Source of the DNA: Fulvivirga aurantia
Lineage (GTDB): Bacteria > Bacteroidota > Bacteroidia > Cytophagales > Cyclobacteriaceae
Direction: 5' to 3'
NCBI RefSeq assembly: GCF_009711475.1
Contig: NZ_SMMD01000643.1
Location: 1-5,118 of the forward strand
DNA length: 5,118 bases
Below, one piece after another: positions 1 to 5,118 of the stretch. The position numbers and the translations under genes were made by a program. The notes under the pieces are model-generated. The model saw nothing but the letters and a program-made list of their open reading frames with translations. It searched no databases and had not been told where the DNA came from. Numbering within the stretch: position 1 is the stretch's first letter; each line of letters starts with the position of its first letter.

Positions 1-18
1 TTTTTGACTAATCAAAAA
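1..18. repeat. Short AT-rich inverted repeat downstream of the antiporter gene
   Basis: Perfect 7-bp arms, TTTTTGA (1-7) and TCAAAAA (12-18), flank the 4-base loop CTAA. It lies about 75 bases past the antiporter stop codon. It could be a weak bidirectional terminator, but the stem has one G-C pair per strand and the window edge hides whatever follows, including any T-run or arm extension. The remaining 19-92 stretch shows no gene or strong hairpin. Confidence 0.25.
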
Positions 19-92
19 GAATATTGTGGACTGCCCATATTTCTGTTTTTATCGGTACTTTATCTTTGTGTTGTGCAATTATTAATAAGTCT

Positions 93-1358
93 CTATTTGT
101 TCACTTCGCTAAATTTCTCAAAAAGTTTCTTTACGGTGAGGCCTTGCACTACTATGGAAAATAGAACGACACAGTAGGTCATTGTAATGATGATATCTAC
201 AATGCGCGTGTCAAAATTAGTGGTTTCGTAAAGAGATAGAGCAAGTGCCACTGAGATGCCACCACGTAAACCACTCCAGGTAAGAATTCTAATTGTGAAT
301 TTTGGAAACGTTCGTCTTATGCGCATTAAAGAAATGGGTATTCCTACTCCTATAAATCTGGCAATTAGTACTACAACGATGGCAAAACCAGCAGCAATGA
401 AATAATCGGTTTCGTAATTGATTACTATGATCTGCAACCCGATGAGAATAAATAAAATAGCATTCATAGCCTCATCCATAAGATGCCAAAACTTGTAGAC
501 ATATTCTCCCGCTGCGTCTTCCAGATTTTTATCTCTGCCTTTTCTTCCTACAAACAAGCCCATGGTAACCATCGCCAAAGGACCCGAAACATGCAAGAGG
601 TCGGCAATGCTTGCACCTCCTAAAACCATCGACAAAGTTATAAGCACTTCGATTTCAGTATGCTCGTTGTCAATTATTCTTAGAAGGTGTAAGCCAAAAT
701 AGCCGATGACGGCTCCCAGTAATAGTCCACCAAGTACTTCTACAGCAAACAATTCTACCACATTTAGGGCTTCAACATTATTCACTCCTTTGGTGGCGAT
801 AGCTAAAATGGTGAGAAAAACAACCACACCCACACCATCATTAAACAAAGATTCACCTGCAATTTGCGATTCGAGGTTTTTAGATACAGTTGTTTTCTTG
901 ATCATGGCCAACACGGCAATTGGGTCGGTAGGGGATATGAGCGCTCCAAAAAGAAGGCAATAGATATAGTCGAGCGGTAGCCCTATAAGTGGAAGCAGGT
1001 AATAAATGGCGGTGCCTGCAACGAAAGTTGAAAGCAAGACGCCTACTGTAGCAAGAATAAAAATTGGCCACTTTTCTTCTCCAAGTTTTCTTAAGTCAAG
1101 CTCAAGAGCACCTGCAAATAGCAAAAAGCTCAACATAACCTGAAAAAGGACTTTAGAGAAATCATACTCAGTCATGAGGTTAGTCGCCAGCTCATTGAGT
1201 GTTCGGAATACCCACTCGCCCAGAATAATGAAAAGCGACAGGCCAAGAGCAAGTAACATGAGGCCAATGGTAGAAGGAAGCTTTAGGTACTTTACATTGA
1301 TGAGTGTAAAAAAAGCTGCCATGATGATAAGCAACGTAATAAAGTCTAATACCTCCAT
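93..1358 (-). CDS. Na+/H+ antiporter, CPA1 (NhaP/NHE-like) family
   Basis: Predicted inner-membrane cation/proton antiporter of 421 residues, expected to exchange Na+ (or K+) for H+ in pH and salt homeostasis. The protein is almost entirely hydrophobic, with about 12 membrane segments from residue 5 to 407. Family signatures are visible: SPTDP (142-146), GESLFNDGVG (168-177) with the Asn-Asp pair N173-D174 that forms the ion-binding centre of CPA1 transporters, a conserved FWHLMDEAMNAILFILIG stretch (290-307), and GLRGG (363-367) with the conserved arginine R365. It ends about 14 residues after the last helix, so it lacks the long cytoplasmic regulatory tail of some relatives. The start at 1358 is the only ATG before the first helix; the frame stays open back to a stop at 1398-1400 without another ATG. 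It is transcribed alone here, divergently from the unknown gene. The family is clear; the transported ion is not readable from sequence. Confidence 0.93.
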   Translation of the reverse strand: MEVLDFITLLIIMAAFFTLINVKYLKLPSTIGLMLLALGLSLFIILGEWVFRTLNELATNLMTEYDFSKVLFQVMLSFLLFAGALELDLRKLGEEKWPIFILATVGVLLSTFVAGTAIYYLLPLIGLPLDYIYCLLFGALISPTDPIAVLAMIKKTTVSKNLESQIAGESLFNDGVGVVVFLTILAIATKGVNNVEALNVVELFAVEVLGGLLLGAVIGYFGLHLLRIIDNEHTEIEVLITLSMVLGGASIADLLHVSGPLAMVTMGLFVGRKGRDKNLEDAAGEYVYKFWHLMDEAMNAILFILIGLQIIVINYETDYFIAAGFAIVVVLIARFIGVGIPISLMRIRRTFPKFTIRILTWSGLRGGISVALALSLYETTNFDTRIVDIIITMTYCVVLFSIVVQGLTVKKLFEKFSEVNK

Positions 1359-1543
1359 GAAAACTCTGATTTTAGGTCTAATAGTGGGTAAAAAGCTTCA
1401 TAAGATATAAAAGTGATATATTAATTGAAAGCGACTTATTGTTTTTAAACTTTAGGTATATAAACATTGTATAAATGAGTGTAGAGCCTTTAAAAGTTTT
1501 TACATTTAAGCTTATTTTAATCAGCCGATGACTACGGACATTT
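1359..1543. promoter_or_regulatory. Divergent AT-rich promoter region between antiporter and unknown gene
   Basis: This 185-bp spacer separates two genes that start facing away from each other, so it must hold the promoters of both unless either has a distant start. It is strongly AT-rich compared with the flanking coding sequence. I looked for the Bacteroidota pattern (TTG, about 19 bases, TAnnTTTG) and found no good match on either strand. A TATAAA box (1470-1475) is the nearest -10-like element for the plus strand, with no convincing -35. Two GATATA copies (1404-1409 and 1415-1420) are spaced 11 bp apart, about one helical turn, and an 8-bp palindrome TAAGCTTA lies at 1507-1514. None is strong enough to call as an operator. 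The regulatory role rests on position. Confidence 0.5.
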
Positions 1544-1557
1544 ATGGACGATTTTAG
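1528..1557 (+). other. Nine-codon reading frame overlapping the start of the unknown gene
   Basis: An ATG at 1528 opens a nine-codon frame (MTTDIYGRF) ending in TAG at 1555-1557, in a different frame from the main gene. It overlaps the first 14 bases of that gene. Such an arrangement can couple or reduce translation of the main frame, but frames this short also arise often by chance. No ribosome binding site is obvious ahead of it. It is listed because it bears on the start choice of the downstream gene. Confidence 0.15.
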
Positions 1558-2995
1558 AAAACTGACTACTAAGGAAAAAGCGCTTCAGATCAACTTAAGA
1601 AAGGATATCTATGGCTCTTTTGCTGAAATTGGAGCAGGACAGGAAGTAGCAGCTAATTTTTTTAAAGCAGGCGGTGCCTCTGGTACTATTGCCAAAACGA
1701 TGTCTGCCTATGACATGAGCTTTAGTGATGCCATTTATGGTGTATGTGAGCGTTATGTATGCGAGCCACGCCTTATGGGCATGCTTGAGCATGAATATGG
1801 ATTATTACTTGAAAGGCTGGGCCATGTAGCCGGTCATACCCAATTCTTTTCTTTTGCAAATACGGTAGAGGCGCTTAATTACGAGCGAACAAACCAGCCT
1901 CACGGTTGGATTGGCTTACGTTTTCAGTGCAAACCAGGAGGGCCTTACAATGAATGTGTGCTTCATATAAAAATGAAGGATAATGATGCCTTACTACAAC
2001 AACAGGCGCTCGGCATTGTAGGTGTAAACCTCATATTCGGCTGTTTCTTTATCAGTAATCCCAATGATCTTTTAGAGTCATTGATAGATGGACTTGGGCC
2101 GGATCGTATCGAGATTGATATGTTTAGAATAGACGGGCCTGATTTTGAGCATGTGGATAATAGGCTTATGAGTTTAAAGCTGGTAAAAAGCGGAATGACT
2201 CATGCGGCCATGTTTGGTCCGAGTGGAGATGTGTTGCAACCGTCTGAAGCTTTATATAAAAAGAATGTGTTAGTGCTACGTGGTAGGTTTAGGCCTGTAA
2301 CGCATGTAAATGTGGATATGCTGTTGGCCTCTCGTAGAATATTTAAGAACGAACCAGACGTAGATCGAGAAAAAATTGTGGTATTAACAGAGATCACACT
2401 CAATGATTTACGCACCGAAGGTGAGATTGACGAAGAAGATTTCTTGCACCGTGTAGATATCATTTGCTCCCTTGGGCAAAATGTCATGATCTCTAATTAC
2501 CCGGAATATTACCGATTGGTAAATTACCTATCTGAAATAACCAAAGGTAGAAAAATAGGTATCATATTAGGCATTTATAATTTACAGCGTGTTTTTGATG
2601 AAAAGTATTACACTCACTTACGCGGTGGTGTTTTAGAGGCTTTTGGAGTTTTATTTGGCCATAACGTTACACTCTATGTCTATCCATCTGATAAAGTAGG
2701 CAAAAAGGAGCTCTACACTTTGAAGAACTTTGAGCTTCCTGAGAAAGAGGCGGGCTTGTTTAAGTACCTTATAGATAATAAAAAGCTGGTAGCGGTAGAA
2801 AATGCTGATACTAAAAATCTGCATATTATCTCTGACAATGTATTAGAAATGATAAAACGGGGAGATGATGATGGCTGGGAAGCTATGGTGCCTCGTAAAG
2901 TGTCTGAAGCTATCAAAGAAAAATGTTTGTTCGACTATCCATGCAAACCACTGCCTGCTAAAAAGCCAAAACCAACGAAAAAAGTCAAGAAGTAG
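1544..2995 (+). CDS. Conserved protein of unknown function, 483 residues
   Basis: A soluble, probably cytoplasmic protein with no signal peptide or membrane segment. I recognise the sequence as a widely conserved uncharacterised family (from memory, found in Bacteroidota and cyanobacteria among others), but no function is established that I can name. Likely conserved blocks are FAEIGAGQEVAANFFKAGGA (26-45), GTIAKTMSAYDMSFSDAIYG (47-66), RYVCE (70-74), DNDALLQQQALGIVGVNLI (146-164), DGPDFEHVDNRLM (197-209), and NVLVLRGRFRPVTHVNVDML (241-260). The GRFRPVTHVN part (247-256) resembles the nucleotide-binding motif of nucleotidylyltransferases (GRFQPFH-GH), but the essential GH is replaced by VN, so enzyme activity should not be assumed. 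The tail (473-483) is lysine- and proline-rich. The start at 1544 is the first ATG after an in-frame stop at 1529-1531, with a weak GGA 5 bases upstream. The stop codon abuts that of the convergent transporter gene. Confidence 0.9.
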   Translation: MDDFRKLTTKEKALQINLRKDIYGSFAEIGAGQEVAANFFKAGGASGTIAKTMSAYDMSFSDAIYGVCERYVCEPRLMGMLEHEYGLLLERLGHVAGHTQFFSFANTVEALNYERTNQPHGWIGLRFQCKPGGPYNECVLHIKMKDNDALLQQQALGIVGVNLIFGCFFISNPNDLLESLIDGLGPDRIEIDMFRIDGPDFEHVDNRLMSLKLVKSGMTHAAMFGPSGDVLQPSEALYKKNVLVLRGRFRPVTHVNVDMLLASRRIFKNEPDVDREKIVVLTEITLNDLRTEGEIDEEDFLHRVDIICSLGQNVMISNYPEYYRLVNYLSEITKGRKIGIILGIYNLQRVFDEKYYTHLRGGVLEAFGVLFGHNVTLYVYPSDKVGKKELYTLKNFELPEKEAGLFKYLIDNKKLVAVENADTKNLHIISDNVLEMIKRGDDDGWEAMVPRKVSEAIKEKCLFDYPCKPLPAKKPKPTKKVKK

Positions 2996-2998
2996 CTA
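2993..2998. other. Zero-gap convergent junction: back-to-back stop codons in TAGCTA
   Basis: The plus-strand gene ends with TAG at 2993-2995 and the minus-strand transporter gene ends with TAG read from 2998 to 2996. Together they form the palindrome TAGCTA, with no intergenic base. I see no GC-rich stem followed by a T-run on either strand near the junction. Each transcript must therefore end inside the opposing gene or by another mechanism, giving antisense overlap at the 3' ends. Confidence 0.85.
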
Positions 2999-3799
2999 GA
3001 AGAAAGTGTCACTCTGTTCAGCGGCAGTTTCCATTAATTTATCAGATTCTTTTTTTCCCAGATAGCTATCGATAAGATAGTGGGCAATATATAGAAGGGG
3101 AGTGAGGGCAACTGCAATGATAAACTTATAAATGTAGTTGATTACACCAACCGAAGCCACCTGAGAGAGCGACCACTTAGCCTCAGGAGCAGCTAATAGA
3201 TAAAATGCCATAAATAATACCACAAAACTGTCAATCAGCTGTGACACTAATGTGGACCCTGTGGCGCGCAACCATAGGTATTTGCTACCGGTGATTTTTC
3301 TTAGTTTATGAAACACAAAGACATCAAGTAGCTGTCCGATTAGAAATGCAACGAGCGATGCTACTATTATTCTTGCACCTTGTAAAAAGACAGTATTAAA
3401 CGCATAACTTATATCAAAAGCCTTTCCCTGTTCGTCCTGACTATTTACATCGAGCCAAAATTGGGCTGGTGAGAGCCACGTAACGATCGTGATTACTATA
3501 AAAGCGAAACTGATAAAAATTATGGTGAGGTAACTTATTTTTTTAACTCCTTCTTTACCAAAGTACTCATTGATAATATCTGTAGTAATAAATACTACAG
3601 GCCAAAGCACAACTCCAGCTGTTAGGTTAAAATCAAGAATCCAACCACCAAAAAGCTTGATTTGAGCAGGTTCGAAACCAAGCGTTTGTTCTAGAGAAAA
3701 TATTTTCGTGCCCACTAACTCAGCAAGCAGGGCATTGGTAAGAAATATACCACTGAGTATGATGAATAGATTAGTACGTTTATCGATGTATTTGGTCAT
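2996..3799 (-). CDS. yhhQ: Queuosine precursor transporter, YhhQ/VUT (DUF165) family
   Basis: Integral membrane protein of 267 residues, expected to import a 7-deazaguanine precursor (preQ0, preQ1 or queuine) for queuosine at the tRNA wobble position; E. coli YhhQ has been shown to transport such precursors. About six or more hydrophobic segments are visible (roughly 10-32, 58-78, 88-110, 132-157, 182-204, 213-245). Diagnostic family features are TTDIINEYFGKE (72-83), ARIIVASLVAFLIGQLLDVF (142-161) and WLRATGSTLVSQLIDSFVV (176-194). Length matches the bacterial family, with a short polar C-terminal tail. The ATG at 3799 lies 6 bases after the RNase Z stop, so it is very probably translated from the same message. 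There is no room for a preQ1 riboswitch directly ahead of it, and no strong Shine-Dalgarno. Which precursor is carried cannot be told from the sequence. Confidence 0.92.
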   Translation of the reverse strand: MTKYIDKRTNLFIILSGIFLTNALLAELVGTKIFSLEQTLGFEPAQIKLFGGWILDFNLTAGVVLWPVVFITTDIINEYFGKEGVKKISYLTIIFISFAFIVITIVTWLSPAQFWLDVNSQDEQGKAFDISYAFNTVFLQGARIIVASLVAFLIGQLLDVFVFHKLRKITGSKYLWLRATGSTLVSQLIDSFVVLFMAFYLLAAPEAKWSLSQVASVGVINYIYKFIIAVALTPLLYIAHYLIDSYLGKKESDKLMETAAEQSDTFF

Positions 3800-3805
3800 G
3801 CTCGA

Positions 3806-4723
3806 TTAATCTTCAATCTCAATAGACTCACCTTCAATAGCCAAAATGGTATTGTCAAAATGCTGCTTAGCTTCTTCTAGAAAGGGTGTCACGTCTTTGT
3901 ATCGTGCAGAGTAATGCCCTATGGCCAATAGACCTGCATTGGCTTTTTTTGCGATAGTTGCGGCTTCTTTGGTGGTTGAGTGAAATGTTTTTTCGGCCCA
4001 AATTGCTTTTGCTTCCAAGAAAGTAGCTTCATGGTAAAGCAGGTCTACATCTTTGATGTAAGGAAGTATGGTTTCGTCATATTTTGTATCGGAGCAATAG
4101 GCATATGATCGTGATTTTCTCGGAGGCAATGTAAGGTCACTGTTTTTGAAAATGACTTCACCATTTTCATTTAGAATATCGCCCCCCTTTTTTAAAGTGG
4201 CAATTTGAAGTAAAGTCAAATCGGCTGGGAGTCTTTCTTTATGGAGCCTGATTGGTTTAGGCTTTTCTTTAAATAAAAAGCCAGTACAGGGAATCCTATG
4301 ATTTAAAGGAAAGCTGCTGATTTCGATAGTGTCATCTGCAAACAACAGCTCAGTTTTGGTGCTGTCTGTTTGATGAAATCGAATTTTATAATTGAGTGCA
4401 GATGCCGAGTATTTAAGTTGCAAAGTTATGATTTCATCCAGTCCTTGAGGGCCATAGATGTTGAGGTCCTTCTCTCTACGTAGCAAATGCATCGTAAATA
4501 TTAGGCCCATGAGCCCTAAATAATGGTCGCCATGCAAATGACTGATGAAGATATGGTTAATCTTCTGAGCCTTACAATGATACTTTGCGAGCTGCAATTG
4601 CGTCCCTTCTCCACAATCAAGCAAGAAGGTGTGCTTCTGTATCTGTATGAATTGCGCGGTATGGTTTCTGCCGTATGCTGGCGTGGCTGAGTTAGAGCCT
4701 AATATTTTTACACTAAATGGCAA
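3806..4723 (-). CDS. rnz: Ribonuclease Z (tRNA 3' endonuclease)
   Basis: Zinc-dependent metallo-beta-lactamase-fold endonuclease that cuts the 3' trailer from precursor tRNA so that CCA can be added or exposed. The 305-residue length matches the short bacterial form (about 307 in Bacillus subtilis). Metal ligands all appear intact: H62, H64, D66 and H67 in SHLHGDH, H142 in NHRIPC, D212 in CSDT and H270 in GHYSARY. H248 in the FHST motif corresponds to the conserved catalytic-region histidine. LDCGEGTQLQL (35-45) is the usual strand-loop before the metal site, and residues about 150-200 fit the flexible tRNA-binding arm. The start is TTG at 4723: an in-frame TAG lies at 4727-4729, and MPFSVKILGSNSATPA matches the usual N-terminus, so a later start would remove conserved residues. 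It follows the STAS gene by 7 bases and precedes yhhQ by 6. Confidence 0.96.
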   Translation of the reverse strand: MPFSVKILGSNSATPAYGRNHTAQFIQIQKHTFLLDCGEGTQLQLAKYHCKAQKINHIFISHLHGDHYLGLMGLIFTMHLLRREKDLNIYGPQGLDEIITLQLKYSASALNYKIRFHQTDSTKTELLFADDTIEISSFPLNHRIPCTGFLFKEKPKPIRLHKERLPADLTLLQIATLKKGGDILNENGEVIFKNSDLTLPPRKSRSYAYCSDTKYDETILPYIKDVDLLYHEATFLEAKAIWAEKTFHSTTKEAATIAKKANAGLLAIGHYSARYKDVTPFLEEAKQHFDNTILAIEGESIEIED

Positions 4724-4733
4724 ATGCTACTTA
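4721..4733 (-). promoter_or_regulatory. STAS stop / rnz TTG start junction
   Basis: On the minus strand this reads TAAGTAGCATTTG: the STAS stop TAA, a second stop TAG in the rnz frame, then the TTG initiator. No ATG or GTG could serve for the full-length enzyme, and only a weak purine run (AAGTAG) precedes the TTG. The rare start and tight spacing suggest that rnz translation relies on ribosomes finishing the STAS gene. This is inference from spacing. Confidence 0.6.
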
Positions 4734-5114
4734 CGATTCGGCCTCATCGTTTTTAAGCTCATTCTCAATTTCATTCATAAATACAGCATCAATTGCTTCC
4801 TCTACAGTAGGTAGTATGTTTAAAACACTGTCTAATTGAGAGATTTTTATGAGCTTGGTCGTATGGTCAGATAGACCAGATAAAACAAATATGCCGCCAT
4901 CTTCCTGTACAACTCTGTTGCCCACAAGCAAAGCACTGAGCCCTGATGAATCTGTGTATTTGACAGCAGAAAGGTCTAAAATAATGTTTTTGGTTCCTTC
5001 TGCATGTATTGTAATTAATTCAGACTTTAGCTTCGGTGCTATACTTGAATCAAGTTTTTCTTCATGCAGTTTCAGTGTGCTATATTTCTCTTGTTTATCT
5101 ATGGTATACTTCAT
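4731..5114 (-). CDS. STAS-domain protein, anti-sigma-factor antagonist type
   Basis: Small cytoplasmic protein of 127 residues made of a single STAS domain (about 3-110), related to SpoIIAA and RsbV. Such proteins bind an anti-sigma factor or similar kinase and are switched off by serine phosphorylation. Visible hallmarks are the NIILDLSAVKYTDSSGLSALL stretch (43-63, LDLS at 46-49), with the phosphoacceptor motif DSSGL at 55-59 (S56 by analogy with RsbV, S57 also possible), and the following GGIFVLSGLSDHTTKLIKIS strand-helix region (73-92). A short acidic tail (about 114-127) extends past the domain. The ATG at 5114 gives the normal domain start; only four bases upstream are in the window, so its promoter and any upstream operon member are unseen. 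It is the first visible gene of the STAS-rnz-yhhQ run. No partner kinase, phosphatase or sigma factor is present here, so its target is unknown. Confidence 0.9.
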   Translation of the reverse strand: MKYTIDKQEKYSTLKLHEEKLDSSIAPKLKSELITIHAEGTKNIILDLSAVKYTDSSGLSALLVGNRVVQEDGGIFVLSGLSDHTTKLIKISQLDSVLNILPTVEEAIDAVFMNEIENELKNDEAES

Positions 5115-5118
5115 CGTT

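Noticed and set aside
706..963. Open frame of 85 codons on the plus strand inside the antiporter gene
   Set aside because: It lies wholly antisense to a clear membrane transporter, and its translation is Thr/Ser/Pro-rich with no recognisable domain, as expected for a shadow frame.
2282..2311. Calling the unknown protein a nicotinamide-nucleotide adenylyltransferase
   Set aside because: Only GRF-P fits the signature; the catalytic GH is VN and no ISSTxxR-like second motif was found, so the resemblance does not support naming an enzyme.
2200..2487. Open frame of 95 codons on the minus strand inside the 483-residue gene
   Set aside because: It is antisense to a strongly patterned conserved protein, and its Ser/Thr-rich translation shows no motif.
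3800..3805. preQ1 riboswitch ahead of the queuosine-precursor transporter
   Set aside because: Only six bases separate it from rnz, so no leader exists directly upstream; the regulator, if any, would lie before the STAS gene outside the window.
4629..4814. Plus-strand frame of 61 codons across the STAS/rnz junction
   Set aside because: It is antisense to two well-supported genes, including conserved residues of both, and has no motif of its own.
1..5118. Defence system, mobile element, CRISPR array or RNA gene
   Set aside because: No tandem repeats, transposase, nuclease-helicase set, terminal repeats or tRNA/rRNA-like sequence was seen; all five genes are housekeeping-type or conserved chromosomal families.

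Overview
The window reads as ordinary chromosome from a Bacteroidota bacterium, probably of the Cytophagales or a related marine group. The reasons are moderate-to-low GC with AT-rich spacers, weak or absent Shine-Dalgarno sequences, an RNase Z N-terminus (MPF-V-ILGSNSATPA) typical of that phylum, and the pairing of a small STAS protein with RNase Z. The lineage call is inference from protein character, not from a marker gene search. There are no RNA genes, insertion sequences, CRISPR arrays, phage genes or other signs of transfer, and no rearranged or broken genes.

Layout from left to right. A CPA1-type Na+/H+ antiporter lies on the minus strand (93-1358). A 185-bp AT-rich divergent spacer (1359-1543) follows. 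A 483-residue conserved protein of unknown function lies on the plus strand (1544-2995). Three tightly packed minus-strand genes then form a probable operon, transcribed from the right edge leftward: a STAS-domain protein (4731-5114), ribonuclease Z (3806-4723) and a YhhQ/VUT-family queuosine-precursor transporter (2996-3799). The gaps between them are only 7 and 6 bases. The plus-strand unknown gene and the transporter gene meet tail to tail with no base between their stop codons.

Two of the three operon genes concern tRNA: RNase Z removes 3' trailers from pre-tRNA, and YhhQ imports the 7-deazaguanine precursor of the wobble base queuosine. The STAS protein has the DSSG signature of an anti-sigma-factor antagonist, so it may belong to a phosphorylation-controlled partner switch, though no kinase or phosphatase is visible here. 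The antiporter handles ion and pH homeostasis and has no evident link to the others.

No novel multi-gene system stands out. The least understood item is the 483-residue protein, which carries a degenerate nucleotidyltransferase-like GRFRP motif in its middle. Secondary points are the apparent TTG start of RNase Z, the zero-gap convergent gene junction and a nine-codon reading frame overlapping the start of the unknown gene.
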